DNA of 64,000 nt from Acinetobacter baumannii (GTDB lineage Bacteria; Pseudomonadota; Gammaproteobacteria; Pseudomonadales; Moraxellaceae): contig NZ_CP046654.1 of assembly GCF_009759685.1 (NCBI RefSeq), positions 2,976,001 through 3,040,000 of the forward strand. Reading direction: 5' to 3'. A program made the translations under genes and the position numbers. The stretch's first letter is position 1. Each line of letters opens with the position of its first letter. The notes under the pieces are model-generated. The model was not told the DNA's origin and did not search any database. It saw only the letters and a list, made by a program, of their open reading frames with translations. Shown piece after piece: positions 10,400 to 18,814 of the stretch.

Positions 10400-10417
10400 A
10401 TCTGGTTTAAACCAGAT
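10400..10417. promoter_or_regulatory. 18-bp perfect palindrome, candidate GntR operator, copy 2
   Basis: ATCTGGTTTAAACCAGAT is identical to the core at 5087-5106. It starts six bases after the FAD-oxidase stop and directly precedes phnW, so phnW-phnX probably has its own promoter under the same regulator. Confidence 0.72.
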
Positions 10418-10458
10418 TGATGTATATTGAAATGAACGCGAAAGAAATGAGTAACATT

Positions 10459-11607
10459 ATGAACATGCAACCCCAACTCGATATGGATTTAGAGAACAAG
10501 TATTTGCTTCTTACTCCAGGACCATTATCAACATCGGCAACAGTACGCCGTGCAATGCAAAAAGACTGGTGTACTTGGGACCAAGAATACAACTCACTGG
10601 TACAAGATATCCGCTCTCGTCTAGTCAACTTGGCGACCAGTCAACCTGAAAAATATACGGCTGTGTTAATGCAAGGCAGTGGAAGTTTTGCTGTGGAGTC
10701 TGTACTTGGTTCAGCTATTCCGCGTGATGGCAAAATCTTGATCATTAATAACGGCGCATATGGTGCACGTATGGTGCAAATGGCGCGTTGCTTAAATATT
10801 GAAGTTGTAGAGCTGAACTATTTAGAAACTCAAACACCAGATTTACAAGAGATTGAGCGCGTTTTAGAAGATAAAACCATTAGCCATGTTGCTTGTGTGC
10901 ACTGTGAAACCACCACTGGTATTTTAAATCCGATTCAAGACATTGGCCGTTTAGTTAAAGCAGCAGGAAAAATCTGGATTGTGGATGCCATGAGTTCATT
11001 TGGTGGAGTACCTATGGATATGGCTGAGCTTGAAATTGATTTTCTAATTTCAAGTGCAAATAAATGTATTCAAGGTGTTCCGGGCTTTGGCTTTATTTTG
11101 GCAAAGCGTGATTGCCTAGAAGCATGTAAAGGCTTGGCACGTTCGGTCAGTCTCGATTTGTATGACCAGTGGAATACGATGGAGCAGCATAACGGTAAAT
11201 GGCGTTTTACCTCGCCAACCCATGTGGTACGTGCATTTTATCAAGCATTACTTGAGCTTGAGACAGAAGGCGGTGTTGCTGCACGTTATCAACGTTATTT
11301 ACAAAACCAACAAACCTTATCTAAAGGTATGCAACAACTTGGCTTTGAATTGGTGCTCGGTGAAGAGTGCCCACAATCACCCATCATTACCACTTTTCTT
11401 TACCCAACAGCCGAGAAATTTAGCTTTCAGTCATTCTATGAAACGCTAAAAAAATCAGGCTATGTAATTTATCCGGGCAAAGTCACAGATCTCAACTGCT
11501 TCCGTATAGGCAATATTGGCGAAGTTTATATTCAAGATATTGAAGGGCTTCTTGCTGCAATTGCGAGCTACTGCGAAAACCACCTAAACCAAGCTGTAAC
11601 AGCATAA
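10459..11607 (+). CDS. phnW: 2-aminoethylphosphonate:pyruvate transaminase
   Basis: PLP enzyme that moves the amino group of 2-AEP to pyruvate, giving phosphonoacetaldehyde and alanine. Seen: [24 protein letters not shown], the cofactor region [34 protein letters not shown] and the PLP-lysine segment [15 protein letters not shown], all diagnostic of PhnW. About 382 residues from the ATG at 10459. Other in-frame starts at 10420, 10432, 10448 and 10465 are possible; conserved sequence begins only at about 10489, so the choice affects a short tail. It is followed 26 bp later by phnX. Confidence 0.94.
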   Translation: MNMQPQLDMDLENKYLLLTPGPLSTSATVRRAMQKDWCTWDQEYNSLVQDIRSRLVNLATSQPEKYTAVLMQGSGSFAVESVLGSAIPRDGKILIINNGAYGARMVQMARCLNIEVVELNYLETQTPDLQEIERVLEDKTISHVACVHCETTTGILNPIQDIGRLVKAAGKIWIVDAMSSFGGVPMDMAELEIDFLISSANKCIQGVPGFGFILAKRDCLEACKGLARSVSLDLYDQWNTMEQHNGKWRFTSPTHVVRAFYQALLELETEGGVAARYQRYLQNQQTLSKGMQQLGFELVLGEECPQSPIITTFLYPTAEKFSFQSFYETLKKSGYVIYPGKVTDLNCFRIGNIGEVYIQDIEGLLAAIASYCENHLNQAVTA

Positions 11608-11633
11608 TTTTTATTAAATTAAGGGGATACATC

Positions 11634-12449
11634 ATGACAACCAACAACACACAAATTCAGGCTGTGGTTTTTGACTGGGCTGGTACAACAGTAGATTTTG
11701 GCTCACGCGCACCAATTTTAGCTTTTATGGCTTTATTTAAAGACAATAAAGTTGAAATTACGGTTGAAGAAGCGCGTGCCCCAATGGGGTTAGAAAAACG
11801 TGACCATATTGCAGCTGTTTTAAAAATGCCGCGTGTAGCAGCGGCATGGCAGGAAGTATACGGGCAGGCGGCAACTGAAGCAGATATTGACCGTTTATAT
11901 AAAGACTTTATTCCGTACCAGTTAAATTCTATTCCGAAATGTTCTGCTTTAATTCCGGGTGCATTGGAAACGTTTGAAAATATTAAAAAGCGTGGTGCAA
12001 AAATTGGTAGTAATACGGGCTATGCATCCATGATGATTGGTCGTTTGGTTAAAGATGCTGCCGATCAGGGCTACCGTCCAGACTGTATCGTTACTGCCAG
12101 TGACGTGAAATATGGCCGTCCATATCCTGAAATGTTATGGAAGAACTTAATTCAACTCGACGTATCGGACATCAAAACTGTTGTAAAAGTAGATGATACC
12201 GTGGTGGGTATCGATGAAGGTTTAAATGCTGGATGCTGGACCGTCGGACTTGCGATTAGTGGCAATGAAGTCGGTTTAAGCTATGAAGAGTGGAGTGCAT
12301 TATCGGCCGATGAACAGATTGTTCTAAAAGATAAGGCATACCAAAAAATGAATGCGTCGGGCGCTCACTATGTGATTGATAGTGTCGCTGATTTGCCAAA
12401 TGTACTCGATGATATTGAACGCCGTTTGGGGCAGGGTGAACGACCTTAA
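11634..12449 (+). CDS. phnX: phosphonoacetaldehyde hydrolase (phosphonatase)
   Basis: 271-residue HAD-superfamily enzyme that splits phosphonoacetaldehyde into acetaldehyde and phosphate, so the module yields phosphorus, nitrogen and carbon. Seen: the nucleophile loop VVFDWAGTTVDFGS with Asp14, the cap lysine that forms a Schiff base in the family within MGLEKRDHI (Lys55), the SNTGY motif II near residue 125, and the acidic motif KVDDTVVGIDEG near residue 190. AAGGGGA lies eight bases before the ATG. Last gene of the phn block. Confidence 0.95.
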   Translation: MTTNNTQIQAVVFDWAGTTVDFGSRAPILAFMALFKDNKVEITVEEARAPMGLEKRDHIAAVLKMPRVAAAWQEVYGQAATEADIDRLYKDFIPYQLNSIPKCSALIPGALETFENIKKRGAKIGSNTGYASMMIGRLVKDAADQGYRPDCIVTASDVKYGRPYPEMLWKNLIQLDVSDIKTVVKVDDTVVGIDEGLNAGCWTVGLAISGNEVGLSYEEWSALSADEQIVLKDKAYQKMNASGAHYVIDSVADLPNVLDDIERRLGQGERP

Positions 12450-12474
12450 AGATAGTTTAGGCCAATATATTTTT

Positions 12475-12502
12475 AAGCTTAGCTCCCTTGGGAGCTAAGC
12501 TT
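12475..12502. repeat. 28-bp inverted repeat downstream of phnX
   Basis: AAGCTTAGCTCCC pairs perfectly with GGGAGCTAAGCTT around two bases. No T run follows on either strand, so this is a stable RNA 3' hairpin or a protein site rather than a standard terminator. Confidence 0.6.
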
Positions 12503-12544
12503 ACCTAAAAAATTAAAATGAAGAGTAATAAACTCTATATATGT

Positions 12545-12585
12545 GGAAATAAGGAGTAACTTTGAGGAGTAAACTCCTTATTTCC
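12545..12585. repeat. inverted repeat, 13-bp arms, downstream of phnX
   Basis: GGAAATAAGGAGT at 12545-12557 pairs perfectly with ACTCCTTATTTCC at 12573-12585. It is the second of three inverted repeats in the 222-bp gap between phnX and the convergent transporter gene. Confidence 0.55.
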
Positions 12586-12630
12586 TGCTAACCATCTAAA
12601 ACACATGTTTAGATCGTTAGACCATCAATT

Positions 12631-12659
12631 CTATAGGCATAGGACCTATAGGATTTTTT
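12631..12659 (+). terminator. candidate terminator of the phn block
   Basis: CTATAGG at 12631-12637 pairs with CCTATAG at 12645-12651, followed by GATTTTTT. The stem is AT-rich and only seven pairs, so termination may need the two repeats upstream. Confidence 0.45.
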
Positions 12660-12671
12660 GTGATGGATCTT

Positions 12672-13922
12672 TTACGACTTTTGAGGGTCGTATATTTTTT
12701 CTTTAATGAATAGGGCTGGTATCACACCACAAATGAGGTAGGCAGCGCCCATGACGACAAAGCCTAACCCAATTGAGCCGCCAGAGGCTAAGAAACCAAT
12801 CGTTGCAGGGGCTAATGCAGCGCCTAAACGTCCGACGTTATAAGCACCACCAATGGCTGTACCGCGAATGGCTGTCGCAAAGCTTTCGGTCATGTAGGTT
12901 GCATTTACGCCATACGGGATGCCGTAGAGGAAACCAAAGGTCACCAGTAAATATAGAATGTTGCTTGGCGAGTTATAAAAGACAATCAGAGGTAAGAAAA
13001 TAGCAGTGCCGATTGCACCAAAGGCATAAGTAAAACGACGTCCTAATTTATCGGCCATCATGCCCGCAAGAACTTTACCTAAAATCATAGCGGTATATGT
13101 ACCTACCATATAGGCGGTCATTTCCTTAAACTTCATACCGAGTTCACTTTCTAGATATGACGGCATCCAGTTATTTACGCCATAATAGCCAAACTGTAAG
13201 AAGCCAGCTGTTAAAGCCCATAAGATAAACATATTACGGTTTCGTTTATCTTGGAAAATAAGCTTAAATGCCGAGGTTTTCGATGCGTTTTGAGCCATGA
13301 CTGGTTGTTGTAGTCGAGACTTTTGCCATGCTTCTGGTTCTGGTACAAGCACATGCATGAGAACAGCAATAATGACCGGAATAATCGCAACATAAAACAA
13401 CATGCGCCAGCCATGATCAGGAATAATCCAGCCTGCAAGCAAGGTCGCAACAATATAGCCGACGGTCCAGCCAGCTTGTAAGGTTCCAAGTACTGTGGTG
13501 CGATAACGGGTTGGGACATATTCGGCCATGAGGGTATTACAGGCAATATAAAGTGAACCCAAACCCAGTGATGCAAAAAATCTTAAAATACCAAACTGAA
13601 GAAAGCTTTGAGTGAAACCTAAGCCACAGGTGAGGAGTGAGAAAGTTAAAATAGAAATAACAACAATGCGCACACGACCAAATTTATCGCACGCCCATCC
13701 CCCAAAAATTCCACCAACAGCCATACCTGCTAATGTAAAACTGCCAAGCATACCTGCTTGTACTGAACTTAATCCAAAATCTGCCTTAATACTATTTAAG
13801 CTATAAGACAGCAGCATCAAATCTGCACCATCTACCAATAGTGCTAGAAATGCAAAAATAAATGCTATTTTCCACGTATGAGGCTGTATACGAGAAAGAC
13901 CTTCTTTGTAATTTGTAGCCAT
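12672..13922 (-). CDS. MFS transporter, aromatic/dicarboxylic acid:H+ symporter type
   Basis: 416 residues with about twelve membrane segments. The signature GGWACDKFGRVRI between helices 2 and 3, and DGADLMLLSYSLNSIKADFG in helix 1, are typical of the AAHS family (BenK, PcaK, MucK, DcaK relatives), which import organic acids with protons. A close paralogue lies at 27923, again directly after an acyl-CoA dehydrogenase gene. Here the gene follows the dehydrogenase at 13984 with a 61-bp gap holding a hairpin. Substrate is not readable; a dicarboxylate or related acid is inferred from the neighbours. Confidence 0.85.
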   Translation of the reverse strand: MATNYKEGLSRIQPHTWKIAFIFAFLALLVDGADLMLLSYSLNSIKADFGLSSVQAGMLGSFTLAGMAVGGIFGGWACDKFGRVRIVVISILTFSLLTCGLGFTQSFLQFGILRFFASLGLGSLYIACNTLMAEYVPTRYRTTVLGTLQAGWTVGYIVATLLAGWIIPDHGWRMLFYVAIIPVIIAVLMHVLVPEPEAWQKSRLQQPVMAQNASKTSAFKLIFQDKRNRNMFILWALTAGFLQFGYYGVNNWMPSYLESELGMKFKEMTAYMVGTYTAMILGKVLAGMMADKLGRRFTYAFGAIGTAIFLPLIVFYNSPSNILYLLVTFGFLYGIPYGVNATYMTESFATAIRGTAIGGAYNVGRLGAALAPATIGFLASGGSIGLGFVVMGAAYLICGVIPALFIKEKIYDPQKS

Positions 13923-13946
13923 AATCCATTACCTACATTTGATTGA

Positions 13947-13974
13947 AAGCACTTCAAGTCGTTTTAAAGTGCTT
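13947..13974 (-). repeat. intercistronic hairpin between dehydrogenase and transporter genes
   Basis: AAGCACTT pairs with AAGTGCTT around 12 bases, in the 61-bp gap between the acyl-CoA dehydrogenase stop and the transporter start. The paralogous gene pair at 26710-29206 has a hairpin at the same place. Confidence 0.5.
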
Positions 13975-13983
13975 AAAATTTGA

Positions 13984-15135
13984 TTAAGACGCAGCGCGAA
14001 TCATGTTTCGGGCAATAATCACTTGTTGAATTTGAGTGGTCCCTTCATAAAGACGGAACAAACGAACATCTCGATAAAAACGTTCAATGGCATATTCACT
14101 GATATAGCCCGCACCGCCGTGAATTTGTACGCAGCGATCAGCAACGCGGCCACACATTTCGGTTGCAAACATTTTTGCGCAAGATGCTTCCGTGCTAACG
14201 TTTTGCCCTGCATCGCGTAGGCGTGCAGCGTCTAAGACCATACATTTGGCGGCATAAATCTCGGCTTTCGAGTCAGCAAGCATGGCTTGAATGAGTTGGA
14301 ATTCGGCAATCGGTTGTCCAAATTGCTTGCGTTCGATGGCGTAATTTAAAGAATCGTCTAGCATTCGTGTTGCTGCGCCGACACTCAAGGCAGCAATATG
14401 CAAACGGCCTTTATCGAGTACTTTCATGGCCGTTTTAAAACCAACACCTTCAACACCACCAATGAGTGCCGAAGCAGGGATGCGGCAATTTTCAAAAATA
14501 ACGTCACAGGTATGGGCACCTTTTTGTCCCATTTTTTTATCGCGTTTGCCAAGAGAAATGCCTGGAGTTTGGCTATCAACAATAAAGGCAGAAATGCCGC
14601 CAGCACCTTTAATGTCAAAGTTTGTGCGTGCCATGACTGTAAATACACCAGCATGAGGTGCATTGGTAATAAAGCGTTTAGTGCCGTTTAACACATAAAA
14701 ATCGCCATCTTTTACTGCACTGGTTTTTAAAGATGCCGCATCAGAACCTGCGTCCGGTTCGGTTAAGCAAAAAGAGCTGATCACTTCACCACGTGCTAAA
14801 CGTGGCAAGAAAAATGATTTTTGTGCTTCGGTCCCATCAATAATCAGGCCACTTGAACCAATACCATTATTGGTTCCAATCAGAGAGCGAAAAGCAGGAG
14901 AGGTACGACCTAATTCAAAAGCCACATAGACTTCTTCTTCCATCGTCAGGCCAAGACCTTCGTATTCTTCTGGAATGGTTAAACCAAATAAACCGAGCGC
15001 TTTCATTTGCTCAACGATATCTTGAGGAATTTCATCCGTTTCAGCGACTTCATTCTCATGAGGAATTAATACACCTTCAACAAATTGTCGAATCATATCA
15101 ACAAGTTGATCTAAGGTTTCCTGATCTCGAATCAT
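13984..15135 (-). CDS. acyl-CoA dehydrogenase (paralogue of the dca-type enzyme)
   Basis: 383 residues, a standard homotetrameric FAD acyl-CoA dehydrogenase that introduces the alpha-beta double bond. Seen: SFCLTEPDAGSDAASLKTSA (FAD/substrate loop), FITNAPHAG, MGQKGAHTCDVIFENCRIPA, IERKQFGQPIAEFQLIQAMLAD, IHGGAGYISEYAIERFYRDVR and YEGTTQIQQVIIARNMI near the C-terminus. It is closely similar along its length to the protein at 26710, so one arose by duplication. It is divergent from the CoA-transferase gene and lies upstream of the transporter gene, suggesting uptake, CoA loading and dehydrogenation of one acid. The substrate is unknown. Confidence 0.9.
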   Translation of the reverse strand: MIRDQETLDQLVDMIRQFVEGVLIPHENEVAETDEIPQDIVEQMKALGLFGLTIPEEYEGLGLTMEEEVYVAFELGRTSPAFRSLIGTNNGIGSSGLIIDGTEAQKSFFLPRLARGEVISSFCLTEPDAGSDAASLKTSAVKDGDFYVLNGTKRFITNAPHAGVFTVMARTNFDIKGAGGISAFIVDSQTPGISLGKRDKKMGQKGAHTCDVIFENCRIPASALIGGVEGVGFKTAMKVLDKGRLHIAALSVGAATRMLDDSLNYAIERKQFGQPIAEFQLIQAMLADSKAEIYAAKCMVLDAARLRDAGQNVSTEASCAKMFATEMCGRVADRCVQIHGGAGYISEYAIERFYRDVRLFRLYEGTTQIQQVIIARNMIRAAS

Positions 15136-15250
15136 AGTCTCGTCCTTTTACTACATGCAGAAAACATCAATGTGATGTTCGTAAAATCACCAATATTTGA
15201 AGTGATAGTAATCAAAGGACGAACGCAAAACAATATATTTTGAAAATTAA

Positions 15251-15265
15251 TTTCGCAATGCGATA
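15251..15265. promoter_or_regulatory. IclR-type operator motif, site 1
   Basis: TTTCGCAATGCGATA, 116 bp upstream of the acyl-CoA dehydrogenase start. It matches TTTCGC-N3-GCGAAA except for the third-last and second-last positions. Confidence 0.6.
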
Positions 15266-15394
15266 CTCTGTTGTTGATTTATATTTGGCTAATTTGTTGA
15301 TTTATTTAAGCTATATTTTCTTGTAAAAAATCATTATTTTTAGTGGAAAATTAAAGTTTGATTTTTCAAAAGAGGTGTGTATATTAAAAATATA

Positions 15395-15409
15395 TATCGC
15401 TATGCGAAA
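15395..15409. promoter_or_regulatory. IclR-type operator motif, site 2
   Basis: TATCGCTATGCGAAA, 57 bp upstream of the CoA-transferase start, with one mismatch to TTTCGC-N3-GCGAAA. Confidence 0.65.
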
Positions 15410-15466
15410 TTTTAAATGGATAAGTTTTCCTATAGGAAATAAGTCACAAAATATAGTGGGATAAAG

Positions 15467-16684
15467 ATGGGTGCTTTAAATGGAATTCGGGTGCTTGACT
15501 TAAGTCGGGTATTGGCTGGGCCTTGGTGTGGGCAGATTCTTGCCGATTTAGGCGCAGAAGTAATCAAGATTGAACGGCCGAAAGTTGGTGACGATACCCG
15601 TTCTTGGGGACCACCTTGGATGAAAGATGACTCAGGCCAAGATACTCAAGAAGCCGCTTATTATCAGTCAACCAACCGCAATAAACTATCGGTTGCCATC
15701 GACATTGCCAATCCTGATGGCCAAGAATTGATTAAAGCGCTTATTCAAGATACCGATGTCGTGATTGAAAACTACAAAGCGGGTTCTTTAAAGAAGTACG
15801 GTTTGGATTACGAGTCTTTATCTGCGATTAACCCTAAACTGGTGTATTGCTCGATTACTGGTTTTGGTCAAACTGGCCCAAGAGCAGAAGAGCCCGGTTA
15901 TGACTTTATTATTCAGGGCATGGGCGGACTCATGTCAGTTACAGGTGAGCGTGATGATTTGCCGGGTGGTGGTCCACAAAAAGTAGGCGTTGCATTTTCT
16001 GACTTAGCCACGGGACTTTATTCTACGATTGCCATACAGGCTGCTTTACTCAACCGCCATGTGACGGGTTTAGGCCAATATATTGATATGGCTTTGCTTG
16101 ATGTTCAAATTGCCACAATGGCAAATCAGGGAATGAATTATTTGTCATCAGGAAATATCCCTAAGCGTTATGGCAATGCACACGCTAATATTGTGCCTTA
16201 TCAAGTGTTCAAAGCTTCTGACCGTGATTTTATTATTGCATGTGGAAATGACACTCAGTTTATTCAACTCTGTCGAAGTATTGGTTTACCCGATTTACCA
16301 AATGATGTACGTTTTGCCCGAAATGCAGACCGAATTAAGCATCGCGATGAAATTATCGGAATTTTACAAACTCACTTTTTAACAAAAACAGCAGATGAAT
16401 GGGTAGATGCAATTTATGCTGCTAAAGTTCCCGTAGGTGTAATCAATAACTTGGAACAAGCTTTTCAAGAACCGCAAGTGATTGCCCGTGAAATGTTAGT
16501 CGAGATGAACCATCCTCAACGTGAAAAACTGAAGGTAATTGGGTCACCAATCAAACTTTCTAGAACGCCAGTTGAGTACAAAACAGCACCTCCGCTGTTG
16601 GGTGAGCATACGCAGGCCGTTTTGGGGCGAATAGTTTCTTCAGAAAAACTAGCAGAGCTTAAAGAAAAGGGCGTAATTGGGTAG
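15467..16684 (+). CDS. class III (CaiB/BaiF) CoA transferase
   Basis: 405 residues. The N-terminus MGALNGIRVLDLSRVLAGPWCGQILADLGAEVIKIE and later DVVIENYKAGSLKKYGLDY, CSITGFGQTGPRAEEPGYDF and QYIDMALLDVQIA are the family signatures; the catalytic Asp is expected in the last of these. These enzymes move CoA between acids, and the succinyl-CoA:glutarate branch uses dicarboxylates. In this cluster it probably activates the acid imported by the transporter at 12672 before the dehydrogenase at 13984 acts. Donor and acceptor are inferred. An operator motif lies just upstream. Confidence 0.88.
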   Translation: MGALNGIRVLDLSRVLAGPWCGQILADLGAEVIKIERPKVGDDTRSWGPPWMKDDSGQDTQEAAYYQSTNRNKLSVAIDIANPDGQELIKALIQDTDVVIENYKAGSLKKYGLDYESLSAINPKLVYCSITGFGQTGPRAEEPGYDFIIQGMGGLMSVTGERDDLPGGGPQKVGVAFSDLATGLYSTIAIQAALLNRHVTGLGQYIDMALLDVQIATMANQGMNYLSSGNIPKRYGNAHANIVPYQVFKASDRDFIIACGNDTQFIQLCRSIGLPDLPNDVRFARNADRIKHRDEIIGILQTHFLTKTADEWVDAIYAAKVPVGVINNLEQAFQEPQVIAREMLVEMNHPQREKLKVIGSPIKLSRTPVEYKTAPPLLGEHTQAVLGRIVSSEKLAELKEKGVIG

Positions 16685-16833
16685 GTGGCTTAGAAGCGGA
16701 AGATTAAAATTATATTTAAAATCAGAAAATAAAATATTTAATCTTTCGCTTTAATAAGTTAAATGAAGTTATCTTTAAAATGCAGACTAGGATGTTTGCT
16801 CTTTTGCTATTTATAGAAAAAATAGATTATAAT

Positions 16834-16848
16834 TTTCGCAGTGCGAAA
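16834..16848. promoter_or_regulatory. IclR-type operator motif, site 3 (perfect)
   Basis: TTTCGCAGTGCGAAA is a perfect two-fold match to the motif, ending 23 bp before the start of the IclR gene it precedes. This suggests autoregulation. Confidence 0.72.
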
Positions 16849-16870
16849 CAAAATATGGATTGGTATGACA

Positions 16871-17716
16871 ATGAATGATGCAGTTGATGCAGAACAGACA
16901 GAAAAATTATTAGCGCCTTTAAGGCATGAATTATTACATCCGATTGAAGACATGCAGGATGAAAATGATCGTCAATTTATTACTGCATTAGCACGTGGTT
17001 TAGAGCTATTACGTTGTTTTACGCCTAAACATCAGCATTTGGGCAATCAAGAGCTTGCTCAGATGACAGGTTTGCCAAAACCAACCATTACTCGCCTCAC
17101 ACATACCTTGTCGCGTTTGGGTTATATCAAACAAGTACCTAACTCAAGCAAATTTCAGCTTTCAGTTGGAGTTCTTGCGTTTGGTTATTCGATGCTGTCT
17201 AACGTATCGATTCGCTCTATTGCTCATCCATATATGAAAAATTTGGCAGACTATGCTGGCGCTGCTGTAGCCATGGCAACACGTGATCGACTGAACATGA
17301 TTTATCTTGATGTGGTGCAAGGCAAAGGCAATATGACCATGCGCCGTCAAGTTGGAACCTATTTACCGATTCATTTAAGTTCGATGGGACGTGCGTGTTT
17401 AGCTGCAATGCCTGAAGATGAAAGAGAGTTCTTACTTAATGCCATTCGTAACAAGCACAAAGAAGACTGGATCAAAATTAACCGTGATTTAGACAAAGCC
17501 TTTAAAGATTACCAAGATTTTGGATACTGTTTTTCTATTGGCGAATGGCATAAAGATGTCAATTCGGTTGCGGTTCCACTCATTCATGAACAACATGGTT
17601 TATTGGTGTTTAACTGTGGTGGTCCAAGCTTTATTATGAACCGTGAAAAACTCGAAGAAGATATTGCACCACGTCTTTTACATATGGTGAATAATATTCG
17701 TACCGAGATTAGCTAA
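16871..17716 (+). CDS. IclR-family transcriptional regulator 1
   Basis: About 281 residues from the ATG at 16871; ATG at 16865 is also possible, and a GTG at 16841 is unlikely because it falls inside the operator motif. The winged helix is at about residues 30-90 (FITALARGLELLRCF, LGNQELAQMTGLPKPTITRLTHTLSRLGYI), followed by the IclR effector domain (VAMATRDRLNMIYLDVVQ, SSMGRACLAAMP, DVNSVAVPLIHE). It is closely similar to regulator 2 at 21062; the recognition helices LPKPTITRLTHTL and LPKPTIARITNTL are nearly the same, so the two may share operators. A perfect motif copy precedes it. Confidence 0.9.
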   Translation: MNDAVDAEQTEKLLAPLRHELLHPIEDMQDENDRQFITALARGLELLRCFTPKHQHLGNQELAQMTGLPKPTITRLTHTLSRLGYIKQVPNSSKFQLSVGVLAFGYSMLSNVSIRSIAHPYMKNLADYAGAAVAMATRDRLNMIYLDVVQGKGNMTMRRQVGTYLPIHLSSMGRACLAAMPEDEREFLLNAIRNKHKEDWIKINRDLDKAFKDYQDFGYCFSIGEWHKDVNSVAVPLIHEQHGLLVFNCGGPSFIMNREKLEEDIAPRLLHMVNNIRTEIS

Positions 17717-17738
17717 ACCTATTTGATCCATTTATAAG

Positions 17739-17773
17739 AGCCAGCTTTGTTTTTTTCAAGGCTGGCTTTTTAT
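17739..17773 (+). terminator. rho-independent terminator of IclR gene 1
   Basis: AGCCAGCTTTG pairs with CAAGGCTGGCT (one G-T pair) followed by TTTTATT, 23 bases after the stop. Confidence 0.8.
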
Positions 17774-17783
17774 TGGGTAAGCT

Positions 17784-18593
17784 TTAGGCTGTTTGCTTAT
17801 GAAAGTTCGGTTTCCGTTTTTCTTTGAAAGCACTTAATGCTTCTTTAAACTCGGAACCTTGTAAACAATGCGAGAAAATAGTCGACTCATGGTCAATACG
17901 ATTGAGTAGATCATCAATTGGCATATCTCTTAGTAACTTTTTACTGAGCTGTAAGGCTTGGCTTGGTTTGTGAGCAAGTTTAATTGCCACATCTTCAACC
18001 ACTTGATCCAGCTCATTGGCTTCAAATATTTCATTTACCAGACCATAATTTTTTGCTTGTTCCACCGAAAACTTTTCACCGAGTAAAATAATTTCCGAAG
18101 CTCGAGCAAAGCCCAATAATCTTGGCAAGATGTAACTTGAACCCGCTTCAGGTACAAGCCCTAAATTCACAAAGGGGAACTGAAAAATAGAGTTTTGGCT
18201 TGCATATACAAGGTCGCAATGTAGAAGCATAGTGCTGCCAATGCCAATTGCCACACCATTTACTTTAGCAATAATCGGTTTTGGAAAAGTTGCTAAGCTT
18301 TTTAAGAAAACAATCGAAGCGGGTGGTTCTGAAGTGGTGGTATCTCGTTTTTCAAATGCGTTTACATCATTGCCGCTGGTAAATGCGGAGTCTTCACCAG
18401 TAAGCACAACCACATGAATGTCTTGATTGGTTGCAGCTTGATCTAATGCCTGACTTAAAGCTGCATACATTTCATAATTAATTGCATTCTTTTTAGTGGC
18501 ATTACTCATGGTGAGCGTTAGTATATTTCTATCAAAATACTTATGAATTGTGCCTGTTTTAAGCTCGCTTTGGGTTTTGTTGTTCTGCTGCAT
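17784..18593 (-). CDS. enoyl-CoA hydratase/isomerase family protein
   Basis: 269-residue crotonase-fold protein. Seen: NAINYEMYAALSQAL, the oxyanion-hole segment TSGNDVNAFEKRD, and KVNGVAIGIGSTMLLHCDLVYAS. In place of the usual GGG/GGC loop it reads IGIGSTM, and the position that holds the first catalytic Glu in hydratases reads FVNLGLVPEAGSSY, with a Glu in the second catalytic region. Such features are seen in isomerase or accessory members, so hydratase activity is not certain. It is divergent from the flavoprotein at 18815, with an operator motif between them. Confidence 0.85.
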   Translation of the reverse strand: MQQNNKTQSELKTGTIHKYFDRNILTLTMSNATKKNAINYEMYAALSQALDQAATNQDIHVVVLTGEDSAFTSGNDVNAFEKRDTTTSEPPASIVFLKSLATFPKPIIAKVNGVAIGIGSTMLLHCDLVYASQNSIFQFPFVNLGLVPEAGSSYILPRLLGFARASEIILLGEKFSVEQAKNYGLVNEIFEANELDQVVEDVAIKLAHKPSQALQLSKKLLRDMPIDDLLNRIDHESTIFSHCLQGSEFKEALSAFKEKRKPNFHKQTA

Positions 18594-18692
18594 CGTTCAT
18601 TCCTTTAAATAATTTTCCGTCTAAAATTTAAACTGATGCTATCGAAAAATAATTCCGTTATCAATTATTTTGTTTTATATTGTGGTATAAAA

Positions 18693-18707
18693 TTTTGTAT
18701 TGTGAAA
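18693..18707. promoter_or_regulatory. IclR-type operator motif, site 4
   Basis: TTTTGTATTGTGAAA in the divergent spacer between the hydratase (starts at 18593) and the flavoprotein (starts at 18815). Two CG steps of the consensus are TG here. Confidence 0.5.
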
Positions 18708-18814
18708 TTTTTAACTTAAATTACTTTAAATACTGATAGGATTTATGTGTAAATAAGCATCTAGCCCTGCTAGGGAAATAAGAGGCTGGCTATAGAACAG
18801 TGAGTGGAAAGAAT

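Larger units (their letters stand above)
15136..15466. other. divergent promoter region, acyl-CoA dehydrogenase / CoA transferase
   Basis: AT-rich 331-bp spacer without a credible gene. It holds two copies of the 15-bp operator-like motif, one near each flanking gene, listed separately. Nothing else was recognised. Confidence 0.6.

Noticed and set aside
12475..12502. Perfect inverted repeat as a possible insertion-sequence end or attachment site
   Set aside because: No transposase, target duplication or second matching end was found nearby, and a hairpin at an operon end is the simpler reading.
14853..15137. 94-codon plus-strand frame antisense to the acyl-CoA dehydrogenase
   Set aside because: The opposite strand encodes conserved dehydrogenase sequence throughout, and this frame resembles no family.
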